Assembly (NCBI RefSeq): GCF_000002995.4
Contig: NW_025062477.1
Location: forward strand, 1,010,001 to 1,074,000
Reading direction: 5' to 3'
Source: Brugia malayi
Lineage: Eukaryota > Nematoda > Chromadorea > Rhabditida > Onchocercidae
DNA: 64,000 nt
Shown here: positions 11,871 to 25,494 of the stretch, piece by piece
Layout of the letters: each line of letters opens with the position of its first letter
Numbering within the stretch: the first letter of the stretch is position 1
Notes under the pieces: model-generated
Databases searched by the model: none
The model's input: only the letters and a program-made list of their open reading frames with translations
What the model was told of the DNA's origin: nothing
Position numbers and translations under genes: made by a program

Positions 11871-14800
11871 GAGATCTTGTTGAATAGTTATTCGTACTAT
11901 TTCTGCTATCATTTTTATTTTTAGCTTTTCGAAACTGTTAAATGATTAATTAGTGATTAGTAGTTTTCTAGTTCATAGTTTTTTAGCTCAGATTTTAACA
12001 ATAAAAAATCTGTCAAAACTATTTTTGTTCCACTGCAACATTCAAGTTAGAATTCAATTTGTTAAATTTTATTTTTATAAGCATTTTCGTTTTGCAAGCT
12101 TACATAATAAAATTGTCTAAATGTGTTAATCGAACTCGCAGAATTATCTACGTATTTGTTACTTGCATTAGAGTGGATGAGAAAGGTTTAGAAATGAAGT
12201 GCTTTCATGATTCAACTTGTCAGATAGATACAAACATTTTATTGCTATATATGATTGCTTCCCTTATCATTTCCTGATTTGCTAAAATAGATTTTCTTAT
12301 CACTTAGCTAGCAAATATTGTTGTTAAATAATTTTCCAAAATGCCAATTTCATAATGCTTTCAATTAAAACAATTTATTAATAATTGCGATATGCTCAAT
12401 TCGGGTTAGATATTCACAAATTGATCAATCAACAAATGGTTTTACTACTTTTTATTTTATTAGATCTGGTTTACTTCTTCTTCTTCTTCTCCACTTCTTT
12501 GACAGATCAAAATCTTTCTCATTTGATATCAGTCAGCTTTAGCTTTGATGAGGAAAGAATAAAGATTGCATCGCATATGTTTCAAAACTAGTTTCATTCT
12601 TTCTCTTCCTTAAAGCTTTAATAATATATTCAGCTATAAATGGTTAAACTTTATAAATGCAAGAAGTAACAATAAGTAAAAATGAAGAGAAAGAAATAAA
12701 TGAATTGATTTAGACTATTTGTTGTTTCCCTCTTTTCATCAATGTGTTAGTGACTTAAGTTTGGCCATGTTAAAAAATTGATGAATAAGTTCAATATTGC
12801 AAAGCAAGATGGAAAACTAATGTTTTCACATTATCATGTAATTGTTTCCTTTCTATTTCTTTTTTGTTAACAAGAAATAAATCTTTTCAACTTACACCTT
12901 TTCTTGTAGGCAAATTCTGAATTATATAATATATTTATATATGAAGTAAGATTAATTTATTATGCTTTAGCTATGTTTGAACATATTTAAGTAAAAAAGT
13001 GGGAATCATTTGGTGATTGTGTTACTTGTTAAAAGCAAACAGTCTAACTGAATTTAAATAGTCATTGTAGTTAAATTGTAAATTGACTGTAGTAAATGAA
13101 ATCATTTTTTTTTTTGTTAACATATTTATTTTAGATTTATTTGACAATTTTACCGAACTTTTTACTCAGATATCGAGTTATTGAAACTTTTACACAACCA
13201 AAATGTTCATCTCAAATCTACCAGCTGTTTTACTGCATTACTATTTGTCATATATTTGATTGCTTAAAAATGCCAGCTGAAAAATTTTGCTTCTGATGGA
13301 ATCCTGTTTTTTTTTTTTTTTTTTTTTTGAAATTTTGAAAAGCAATTGACAAAAGCAAGAATAACTGAATGATGCAAATCATAGAATAGACAGTGAAGTT
13401 AGTCGAAGACAAGATTTGAAATTAAGTATATGTGTCATATTTATGTCAGCCTTACTTTCATATGTTAACTAATTTCTTTTCTGTTTTTCTTTTTCTTTTT
13501 TTTTTTTTTTTTTTCGAAAAGAGGAAAAGCTTTTATAATAGAATCAATATGAAGGAAAGGAATAGCAAAAAAGTTTTCTTTGCTGCAAAAAAAAAAGGGT
13601 TAAACTTTTTTTTTTTTTTTTTCTTTTTTGAAACATAAAAGCCTTTTTATGAAAAAATATTTCTCAGAAAAAGAAACATGTTGCTTTTCTTTTTTTTGGA
13701 ATAAAGAAAAGAAATCTTTTCAGAACAATAAAAATGCTTCTTTTTTTTTTTATATTCGTATTGATAAAAAAGAAAAATGAAAAAAAAAAAAAAAGCTTTT
13801 GAATATAGTGAAGATAGTGCGCTAAAAGTCTCTTAGGGAATATCACTTCGCTTAATTTCTTCCTTTTTTCTTTTTCTTTTTTTTTTTTTTTGTCTCTTTT
13901 TTCCTAAAATTAAATTCAATTAGTAAATTAAAATTAATCAATGCGTAACTTATTCATAATAAAATAATAGTAACAATAGTATCAATATAGCTTTTGTTTA
14001 TTTGGATTTGGATCACAATTAAAAAAGATCGATTTGGCCTGATTTATCGTCTATCTTTTCTCACTGATAACAATCTCTTTTCATCCTATTTCTCTCTATT
14101 TTGATGCATCATTTGAAAGCCTTTCATGGCATAGTTTATGATTAATTATCGAAAACCAGTAGCAAAATGTTTGTTCTATATATTTGAACTGACCGACAGT
14201 AGTTTGTACGGTCATCGTCCTTCTCATCAAATCCCAATTGTGAAATATTGGTAGCACTTAAAATAGTTATGATAGATATACTATTAATCGTAGTGTTAGT
14301 AGTACTAGTAGTATTAGTATCAATTATTTATAATTTAATATTGATTAGAGGGACGATAGTAACAAATGTTTTTTTTTTTTTAGTTAAATATTTACCTCCA
14401 CATTGGTAAATTCTCGAACGATTATGAACAGTCTTGTATTTTTGTGATCTGTTCTTTTTTCCAAGTTAAATTAGTGATGGTAGTGTTGATAATAATTAAA
14501 ATATCATTTATTAGCTTGGCTTTCGTTTAATGAGTAAATTGTAAGAGTAGGGGATAGTTGATAGCGGAAGAAATAAATTAGTAGAAAAGAAAAGAAAGTT
14601 TGTCTTTAAGAAGTTAATTAGACTAAACTGAACAGTTGTTCAATGAAGTATTTATTGTGATGAAGTATCAATGAAATATTTATTGAATATAGGAGTAATA
14701 AATGCTTATTCTTGTAAAATAGTAGTACTCAAACAAATAGTTTACAAAATTTCCTGTGTTATTTTTTATTTTTAAAAAAGTTTTATTCGTTCACTGTTAT

Positions 14801-17800
14801 TACTTCAATAGCTGCGATAGCTGCCATTCTTTCTTCTTTCACAAACAAATTTTGTTCAATAAATTAAATTTGTCATTTCGGGAAAAAAAAAATTCATTTT
14901 GCGCAAATAATAGAGTAGCTAAAATTTTAAGATAGTTTTGGTGATATTTTATGTTGTTGAAGTTAATATTAGATAACAAGGAATAACATATGAATTCATA
15001 AATCATCTGATTAAACTTTCTAAACTGGTAATATTTAAAACCAAATTTGGTAGGTTGGTTGATTTCCTTAAATGAAAAAAACTTTAACGTTATTAACACA
15101 TCGGATTTTAGTAATGTCAAAAATAATATAAATTTTGAATTATTTGCTGCTCAGTTTTGTCTTAATAAAGAAGATTGCATCAATCCTTTGTATTTTGCAT
15201 TATTTTAATTTTTTCGTTTAAATCTTAAATTAGTTTTAATATTTCATTGCATAGAAACGTTTGAATTTTTACGTATTTCTCAAAAATTAAAAGGAGCTGT
15301 GATTTTTATATTTGTTCACTCGATCGACATCTGAATTTATTTCTCTTTTTTAAATTATAAATTATTCTCTCAACAAATTGTAGTCTTCTAGGAATTTTTA
15401 TGCATTTTCCAAATCTTTTCGAAAAAATACTTTACGTATAAATTGATGTTCTCATTTTCAATTCAAGTAATTGAAATTTTTTCTGCAATTCATTTATTTT
15501 ATATGAGTAGCTGTATGTATAAATTGGATATCTTTCATTTTTCATTTATTTCTGTTCCATAAATGAAATTAAATTAAAAATTTGCTAATGAGCAAAAATT
15601 TATCAAAAATTGGTGCATTAGAAAATTTTGTCTATTATTCAAACTGAAAATTGTTTCAATTCAATGATAAAGTATCTGACGGAGAAGTTTATATGAATGA
15701 AAAGGCAAAATTGATTTGATTTTTTTCTATGTTAGAAATTAGATTATTATATATGCTATTAGGACTATTCAATATCTTTTTTAGTAGTGTATTATTTTCA
15801 GAAACAAAATTATACAATTCGTAATAATTATTTCTACTTTTTAACTTGTAAGCCTGTATTTTAGATTTTTTTTTTTTTTTTTTTTGAAAAAAAAGCCATG
15901 AAAAAATATTACAAGATTTTTAATTTTATTTTCTAAAGTTTAATAATGCCAATTTGTTAGCATCTATTTTCAATTATTCTAAATTGAGTTACAACTTCTT
16001 TTGTGAACATATTGCAAGCTAAAAATGATTGCTTTTTCTTCAACTACTTCTCCTCCTCCAGTGTTTTCATGTTTCATAAAAAGTTTTTAGTGGTAATTTG
16101 TTGATGATTAAATGCATTAAGTATTCTGGAACGGTTATATCAATTAATTTCTGATTATTCACATTAGTCAACGAATAAGAGGGAAAAAAAAACTTTTTTT
16201 TTTCTTCATTTGCATCTTTAATTGTGCCAAGGTCTTTCGGGAGATAATATTTGGAAATGAGATGAGAGAGAGATAAAATGAAAATGGAAGAAACCAGAAG
16301 CCAATGAATGGAGGGAAAAAAATGAAGTGAGATGAAAGATGAGAAACAATCGTGAAACATGAAATAGTCGTTAAAATGAGGACTGTCATTAAGTATCTAA
16401 AAATAGCAAAAAAAATATATTTCGGAATTGATGGTTAAATTAAAAGGTATGATATTAGTAAATAGGTAAGAGTGGACAGAAATAAAATTTTTTCTAAATT
16501 TGCATACAAATATCAGAGATCAAATGAAATATGCTAGAATAATTCATTTTTATTTTCCTAATCTCAGCATTAGTAATTATTAGCTATAAAATCTAACTTT
16601 CAATATATGAAAATCATATTATTCATGGTATGTTCTCATTCCAACTTTGCTATTTTTATATATTCACATAAAGTTTTGTTCTATCATATACTGATATAGC
16701 TTGTAATATCACAAATAATATTAATGTTTAGTGTTAATTAGTAAATAATAGGAAAATATAAAGTTCTAAATGAATGAATTAATTTGGTTAAAATTTAAAA
16801 TTTGATTAGAAATTTGAATTTAATTTGAAGATATTTTTGAGAAAGCAAAAACTATGCGAAAAAAAAAAGTGGAAAAGTTGAGGTTGTAATGTATGGCATA
16901 TTTTTTCTTTAAATACAATGTGTAAAAATATTTCAGGAAATTCATTTTAATCTTTTTTTTCCTCGAAATTTCGTGAAAAATAATTTGTACTTATGCTAAC
17001 AATATTGCAAGAATGATTTTAGGAACTTAATTACCTCATTTAATTACTTTATTTGTTTCAGTATAAGACATTTCTAAAATTTTTCAATTATTTTTTAGTT
17101 CTCTTTTTTTTTCTTTTGAAATATCTCTAACATGATATGATTCATATGCAGACTTTTTGATTTCTATTTTAATGAATTGCAAAGTTTCACTTTCATAATT
17201 TAAAATAGTTACAAATTCTTTTATCTCAAATGCTTAAATGTTTCGACATCTAAATGTAGACCAAAATAATCCCCGAATCTACTACATTTTGTTTTTTGTG
17301 AATTCAGTCTTATTTGATTTTAGTAAATTTTTAATGAAGTTTTGAAAGATTTCCGTGAATTTCAACAATTTCCACTAATAATGATTTTTTTTTCCCGTTA
17401 TTTTTCATCTTTTCTTGCATGAAAAGATGAAAATTTACCTTTGTATGAAAATCGAAATATTGAATAGTAAACTTCCAATGTGCTGTATTATTGATTTCTT
17501 TCATTTTATAGCTTTTTTTTCCTGTGTTTTTTTTTTTTAAAAAGCTTTGATGTCCAGTTGGTAATTTCGCACTTTGACACTGATATGACTGTTTATCTAT
17601 GTGCAGTATAGTAGTAGATAGGTGAATTGAGTAGAACTGAAATGTGAAACCGGTTTCGAATAATAATTCTGTTTGTCACATCTACCTATATTATTTTCAT
17701 TTCTTCTTCCTTTTCTAGCAAACTATTCTTCTATTCTAAGTTTTTGATGACATCTTAATAAAATCGTAAATACATCATGCTTCATCCTAGCCATCAGCAA

Positions 17801-19944
17801 TCATTTCCGGTTCCAGTTTTTCCTTTTTTTTTTTTTTTTTTTTTTTAACAACTGATAAACTTTTCCATTTTATTCCATCTTTTACCATCCACTTTTTTTC
17901 CTCTCTCTCTCTCTCTATGAATCGAATATGTTTGTAATTTTTCTGTTGTATTTAAATATCATTTCATATTTTGATATAATATGATAAGTCATTCTATTGT
18001 TTTTAGTTGAACTGAAAAAATGAAACGTATATAAAATTTTATCCTACTCTTCTATTTCCGTCTCTTTTCTTGTCAAATCGGAATGAAACATGAATTTTAT
18101 TATCCAGAAACTGCGTTAAAAAAAAAAAAAAAAATTTATCTGTTTGTTGATTTAATTCTGGTATCCTTACCGTCAATGCAAAACGATTAAATTATTTTCC
18201 CATCTCATTTTTCAAATGCTTTTTAATGCATATCCCTTCCAGATGTATTTTAAAAAACTTTATGAAAAAAAAAAAGATGTCATATTTAAATGAAGATAGA
18301 AATGAAATAAGATACTCGAATAAAGATTTATGAAATGAGACGGAAAGATGGAAGAAACTTGAAAGTAATATTAGCTATATTGAAAATAACAGTTAATATT
18401 GTTTTTTTAAAGTAGTAAATTTTTAGTTGAAAGTATGATGCTCTATGTCTCATTAAGAAATAAACAAATGAATTAAAAAAGTTGCTAATTACAATATTAA
18501 AAAAAATGTGTAAATCGATTAGGGAAAAGTTTTCTAATACGATCAAAAGTATTAGTTCATTCTTTTTTCATTAAAATAGTCGGCATCCAAGAAATATATA
18601 TTTTTTTTTTTTTTAATATAAATTTTTTTAAATGACATGATGTTATTCAGTAATTTGAATCCCTAAAATGATGATGGTTGACAATTCGAATGATTAGAAA
18701 AAAAAAATAATAATAAAAAAAAACTCTAATTTTTTGTATTTTGCGAAAATTTTCTTCTGAAAATTGCACAAACTTTATCCTTCATTAAGTTTGAATTAAC
18801 GAATTTAAAGTTTGATGAATTGGAAAACTGAGAGAGGTATTTTTTTAGAAAATGAAAATTTGTGAGATTGTTAATGATATGTTATGCATTGCATGGATGA
18901 ATTTGTTAATTGGCACGAAATGTGATTTTATCTTTTTGCTCTATTCATCACTATTTTGTGTTTTTTTTTTTTTTTTTTTTTAAATGACGATAGTAATTTG
19001 ATTTAGTAAAGCTATATATATTAAATATTTAATTCGAAATCCTAAATTAAAAATAGATGTTATAAGTAAATTTTGTGGATAGTTTATTTTTAAATTCGTT
19101 CTATATTTGCTTTTTTATCAATTATTGTTTCAACTTTTAAAATCGAAAACAAAAGGAGAAGATCCTCTTCAATAGTTAAAATGTATTAAATTTTTTAATT
19201 GAAGAAATTTAAACATTTTAAGGATGATAAGATAGTAGCAATGTTATAAAAAACTTTTTATTTCTTTGTGAAAAGCGCAAAAAAAAACATTTAAAAGTTA
19301 TGCATATATTTAATTTCTTTGTAATAGAAACTTTCTATTTTTCTTATTTCCTTTAAGCAGTGAAAGAGGTGTTATGTTCGAAATTTTTATTTACTTATTT
19401 ATTTATTTATTTTAATTTAATATTCTTTTCATATTCAGATGTCGTTTGGAAATGACATTTCATCGATGTAAGAAGACAGCTGAATTGTGCGAATGTTTTC
19501 TTTTTTTTTTTTTTTTTAATTAAAACTTCTTGGATAAGCAATGAATGTTGTTAGGTTAATTAATAATGTGTATGTGTGTTTGTGTGACAATTAAAATTGT
19601 TTTTCTTGCTGTGCAGTAATGATGAATGATTGATAAACAAAATGCTTATAATAATAATAATAATGATAATGAGGTGATAGATGATAAATGAAAGAAAAAA
19701 AAAAAGAAATTAGATGCTATGATACCTAATGAAAAAAAAAAAAAAAAAAAAAGATTGAAAAATGAGGAATGTATAGAGAAGTTCGATTAGGGTGGAGTTG
19801 GCAGTTTTCATTGACGATTGATCATTATTTGTTCCACTGATCATTTATTCCAATATCAAATGGGTGAGCGGTACTTTTGCCATCTTCCATTCACTCACTC
19901 ACAAGTAGATTTGATGTCTTCTCGATGGCAGTATGTATAGTAGT

Positions 19945-19957
19945 ACTGCTGTTGTTG

Positions 19958-19996
<39 letters not shown>

Positions 19997-20022
19997 ATGC
20001 TGCTGTTGATGTAGATGTTGAT
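19945..20022. repeat. CTA/CTG trinucleotide repeat tract
   Basis: Runs of CTA then CTG, degenerating into GTTGATGTA-like triplets. On the plus strand it gives a short poly-Leu reading frame (ATG at 19925) ending in TAG. I treat that as a by-product of the repeat. Confidence 0.8.
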
Positions 20023-20130
20023 GTTACTTTCGAGAATTATTTCACCCATTTTTAAAAATTTAACATTCTGTTATGTCTATCCGTAATGTTTGTTTGTCGT
20101 CATATATATGAATCTATTTATATTTATACT

Positions 20131-20180
20131 TCTTTTTCTCCCTTTTTCTCCCTTTTTCTCCCTCTCTCTCTCTCTCTCTG
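20131..20180. repeat. CTTTTTCTCC repeat grading into (CT)n
   Basis: Three copies of a 10-bp pyrimidine unit lead into a CT dinucleotide run. Confidence 0.8.
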
Positions 20181-20901
20181 TATACTCCTCCTCCTCCATT
20201 ACTTCTTACATATTAAATTTCATTTCTTTTCGAAATTTTTATTCTCAAAAATCAAAGAAGAAAAAAAAAAAAACATTTAACCATCCAATTTAGATAGTAT
20301 TTTTAAAAAAAAAAAAAAATGTTTTTTTTTTTTTGCTTGTTTTGTTTATTGAGTATTACATACATTTCGTGTACTATTTTATTTTACTAATTCTGTTTTT
20401 ATTGATTTTTATGGCAAGAAAAAAAAAAAAAAGGAAAAGAAAAGAAAATTAGAAAGTAAAGAAAAGATGGAAGAAGAAGAAGAAGAAGATGATGATGAAG
20501 AGGAAGAGGAAGCCGATTATTTTTCTCACTTTCTTTTTTCTCACTTATTAATTTTTAATTGTTTTCTTTAACTTCACTTTAACATTATTAACTTTTGATT
20601 AGATGGTGATATGAAACGGAATATTTCAAAAAGGAAATTGTGATTGTTGCACTTTTTTTTTTTTTTCTGGGAGGGAGAAAAAGAAAATATATGCTTGAAG
20701 TGTTGATTATTGAAGATATGCTCGACATGTTCAATATCCATTATTAATGTTGATTGAAACTGGTATGATCATCGAGAATGATGAATTTGATATCATCATA
20801 GAGCTATTTCGTATTTTTCTTTCTTTTCAATATTTTCATTTTTATACCTAGCAAACATTCTTTAAAAAAGTGTTAGTGATTTCAATTGCGGACATTTTCT
20901 C

Positions 20902-20932
<31 letters not shown>

Positions 20933-23514
20933 TGTAAATCAACATAAAATATTGCTGCACATATCATGTAAGAAAATAAAAGATATCGGTTTAAAAAAAA
21001 AAAAAAAAGGAGAATGATTTTAAATAAATCCAATAGATTATTCATAAATATGGATTGTGAGGGATTTTTGTTAGGTGCAAAATTTTTTTTTAATGATTTT
21101 TTTTTTTTTAAAAAACATATTACTATTGATGTAATTACTATTACATTATATTTGTGTACAAGTATAACTATAAAATATAGAATATGTAAGTCAACAACAC
21201 ACAAAATATATGTAAACTTTTATTATTGGATCGTTTTATGTTACAATTTTTAGTTGTTGTTTATTGCTTCTGTATTGTTAGATTTTACCGCTTTTGAATG
21301 CTGAATGCAATTTGAAATTCAAAGGCTACTGCTACATCTTTTAGAGTCAAGGTTATTTGAATTCAAACTTATCTCTTATTTTAATTTTGCTTTGCAAAAT
21401 TAAACTTAAACAATTGGTGTAGCTTTATGTTAGTCTTAAGTTTTAAGTTAATTTTATGTTAAGTTATTAAAGTTAAATTTGTTAATTGTGATGATTTTAA
21501 AATAATCAGAGAGTAAAAATTGAAAAAAAAATATGTGAAAAAGTTTAGAAATGACTAATTTAAAATTATTAAATTAAATTTCTCTCTCTCTTCATTTTTT
21601 CCCATCCATCTCATTCTTTTTTGCATATTGATAAATGTCCTCCAATTTCTTTTCTTGTCAAGTAGCGAAATTAAATCGCCGTAAAGATGTTGGTGGTCTT
21701 ACAGTGTTTGCAGGCTGTAAAATTATAACTTCCTGAACATTAATTTTCTCAACTTTCTTTTTTAATTCCATCCTTCCTACTATTATAGGATGGAATTTTT
21801 TTTTTTTTTTTTTTTAGCGCTTTATTAGGTAGATAGCACTATTAAGTGGTTTTTTGCAGTAATTGAAATATAACTTATAAATATGCATCATTTGTTATTT
21901 ATAATAGAAAATGATATGTAATTTTGGTTCATTTAATGATTGAATCAATTTTAATACAAATAGGATAATTCTTCTAATACAAACAAATTGTATTGTATTG
22001 ATGTTTTCTTCTATAATACATACATATATCAATGAAACAGTTAAATTTTGTTAGCATTGAAAAAGCATCAATGTATAATGCTTAAACGATTAGTGTTGCA
22101 TGTTGTCTAAGTTATAAAGATTGATATTGGTTATGTTAAGCTAAAATTGAGAATATATTATCATTAAATTATGAATTAATTGATAAGTACATTTATCATT
22201 CACTATATGATGTATAGGAAGGTGGTTCATTAGTGAAGAAAGTAAGTGAAATAGCAATAATAGTAGTTTGTTATTTGTGATTCAGTTTATAAATTTTTAA
22301 TAACATGATTGATTTTTATAATCTGAATAATTTTTTATCAAAATTTTGACAAATAATCGCTTGATATGAATGTAAAGAAATGTTACGGTGTTTTAATCAA
22401 AAAAAAAAAAAAAAATGGAATTTTCTCATTACTACTTCTGTTTATGGTCCTTCTTTTGTATTCCATTTCATTTTCTCTATTACTGTCTTAGTTTATCCTC
22501 TGATAAAATATCTGTATAATTTACCTGTAATTGAGAACTGAAATTTTATGATTCTGATAATTATTTTCTACGATAATAATAATAATTATTTAATGATAAT
22601 AATAATTATTATTTAAATAATTATTTAAGAAATGTTATTGTTATGGTTTTTGAATGATCAGAGAAATAATTTGTCGCATCAATTTCAAATTCGCTCTCAT
22701 CTTCTATTCTAAATTTGTTAATTGCTGATTTTATATGTGTAATTTGTTTATAAAAATTATTATTCTATAAAAATGCAAAAAAAAAAAATTATTTATTTGT
22801 AAAAAACAGCAAATTTCACTTTTTTTTTTAAAAAATGGAATTTAGCATGATCTAATGAGGATGTCATTTAAATTAGTAAGGTCTCATTAGATGTGAGGTG
22901 AAGAGTGACTTAGTTCGAGATAATGCTAACCAGCATATTGTGCAGCACCTAAATTGGAATATTCTTTGAATCTTTGCAAAGGGTAGAGGTCATAGGGCGT
23001 TTTTTTTTGTTTTGTTTGTTTGACATAAGAGAAACTTCTGGTGTTTTGGATGATTCCTATAAACTTCCATCTACTTTTTAGAAAGATTGCTTATCAAAAG
23101 GCTAAATGCACTTCTACACTGTTATTATGTTTTTTTTTTTTTTGCAAATAATTTATAAAAATTGTCTATTTATTCATCGATTTTCCTTTAGTTACTTTTT
23201 ATCAACTGCAAGGCGTAATAACCGATTTAAGTGTCCTTCGAATATACATATATTTGCAGGTCATTCCAATTATATCAATTGTTATCTGGTTCTCTTTTAG
23301 TATTCTCTGGTATATTTATCTGCTTAAACGGTCGTATAATTCTTTATAGAAACATTGGATTAGCATTTAGAAATTTTTCACTTATACTGATTTAGTGTTA
23401 ATTTCTAATAATGAGGACTAAAAAAAATTTTTGATTGCTTTTTTTTTTGGGGAATGCATAGGAAGAGAAAATGGAATAATACGGTTATACTTTGAATTAC
23501 CAAATGTTATAGGT

Positions 23515-23578
23515 AGTTTAAATTATAACTGTAATTAGTTTAAAGTATAACTGTAATTAGTTTAAAGTATAACTGTAC
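23515..23578. repeat. 22-bp tandem repeat, three copies
   Basis: 'agtttaaagtataactgtaatt' type units start at 23515, 23537 and 23559. The last copy diverges after 'aactgta'. Confidence 0.85.
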
Positions 23579-25363
23579 TAAAAGGTAAAGAATGTAATTA
23601 CTGTTTCATTTTTTCATTAATGATAAAAGAAAAAATTATAATTGTATGCATATATTTATGTGAACTTTTATTCTCCTTAGATGGGCAAATTTCAATGGAT
23701 ATTTCATTAAGTATGTTATTCAATTTCTTAATTTTTTCTTCTTAACAGATAAAAACGAGAAAGAAAGAAGAGAAATGGATTAAAAAAAAAAAAAAAAAAA
23801 ATCTGAAACTTTCATGAAAATAGATAGTATCGTATAGATCTTTAGTTGAAATATTATTTTGAGAATTCAGTGATGAAAAATAAAGCTATCAGGTTTTGCC
23901 TTTTAATTTAGTTATATAAGGGCAAAAATTGCCTGTAAATTTTGACTAGTAGTCTTAGTAATGGATCTTTTTTTTTTTTCTTTTCGAACGGATACTACTA
24001 TATAGTTTCCTTAATGCGTGTCTTATAAATAGTAAATATAAAATTAGAATTAGTGAATATCATAAATTGATATTTTACTTGCAAAATTTCTATCTGAAAT
24101 TTATCTCTCTATTGTTGAACCAATTGTTAAATAGTCTTGAAATGTGATGAAGCATTTTAGGTATATGTTGCTAAGCTAAAATTTAATCCATCAAATCATT
24201 CAACTAATGATCTCTTATGATGATGATAGACTGAGTCAAATGTTTTAATTGCTATGGATTTTCCCTGATCTTTGTTTTAGCATGATACTTAATCATAGCT
24301 ATTTTTTTCTGTTTACTATTGATAACAGTAGTAAGAATTCCTTGGCTAAATGATAAAATGAAGATGAAAATAACTTCTATTTTTTGAATATTTTATTAAT
24401 ACGCTGAAGTAAATCTTTTCATTTCAAAATAACACTCGAAAAATTCAATAGATTTGCTTGTAGTACATAAATTTGCTAAATAAATAATACATTTGGTTAG
24501 ATTAAATTCAGGTTTATCTTTTTATAAAAATTTCATTCCTAAAAATTAAATCATTCTATCAAAAATATTGTTTATTGTATAATTTCTATACATGTTTAAT
24601 CCTGTTAATGAGATTTGATTGCTTCTATTTTGGTTAAAATGATTCTTAAATATTTTCATGTAAATGTTTTTTATCTTTTGTTGTATTAACAGTAACGATT
24701 TTCTATATGTCAACTAACAATGAAAAAAATGAAATACAATTTTTTGAAATTCTAGTTTAATAATTTCTAAAAGAATTTGATGAAAAAAAAAAAAAAAAAG
24801 TGAAATAGATGTAATAACTCTCAATATTCAATATCAAATTTGTTATTATTGCATAATTAAGTTTCCAAGTAGAGCAATAAATCATCGAACTATTGCTGTT
24901 AAGTTGGCTCTATTCCCTTTCTGCTTTAGCAATTATCCCTAAAAAAAAATGATCGTAGTGATGTACGATAGTAATGCATTCATTTTAGGAGGGATTTTTT
25001 TCAATTTAAAAAATTTCAATCAATGATTTTTATATTTTATTTCAATCAGTGATTTCTTATTGACTGTATTTTATGAAATTTATGGCTGATAACTTTACTG
25101 TCACAATTTATGTGAATGAAATGATTGTTTTGAAATATTCATATCATCCAGTATGGGTGATTTTTTTTATCCTTGTTAGATGCTAATTAATCTGAAGCTT
25201 TCTTTTGTGTAGGATAATTTAAATGTTATTCAAATTTTTAATATCACTTTTTTTTTTTTTTTGTTTTTTTGTTCTCTTTTAAATTGATTCTATAGCATAT
25301 TACATTGCCTAATGGCATCAATTTAAATTTTCTAGGACTGCTAAGGAGCAGAATTTCCTTCTT

Positions 25364-25494
25364 TCCATCAAGTTTTTCCGGGATTTACACACATCAATTT
25401 TAGAATGCTATGTACCAGAATATGCGAAGAAAAAAAAAAGACTGGTAATGGTAATGTTTACAAAAAGTATGGAAATCCCCGGAAAACTTGATGG
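25364..25494. repeat. Imperfect inverted repeat, about 23-bp arms
   Basis: The left arm 25364-25386 (TCCATCAAGTTTTTCCGGGA and following) is the near-perfect reverse complement of the right arm 25472-25494, with about 85 bases between. It could fold into a hairpin or be the ends of a small MITE. I see no target-site duplication. Confidence 0.6.

Noticed and set aside
19925..20012. Short poly-Leu ORF on the plus strand
   Set aside because: It is a direct result of the CTA/CTG repeat, has no conserved partner and no splice context.
21660..21740. Exon-like KLNRRKDVGGLTVFAGCK frame
   Set aside because: There is a TAG just upstream and a TGA soon after, with no donor in phase and no recognisable family.
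22905..22975. Short frame resembling a Pumilio-type repeat (LVRDNANQHIVQ)
   Set aside because: Stops lie directly upstream, no acceptor fits, and a single short resemblance is not enough.
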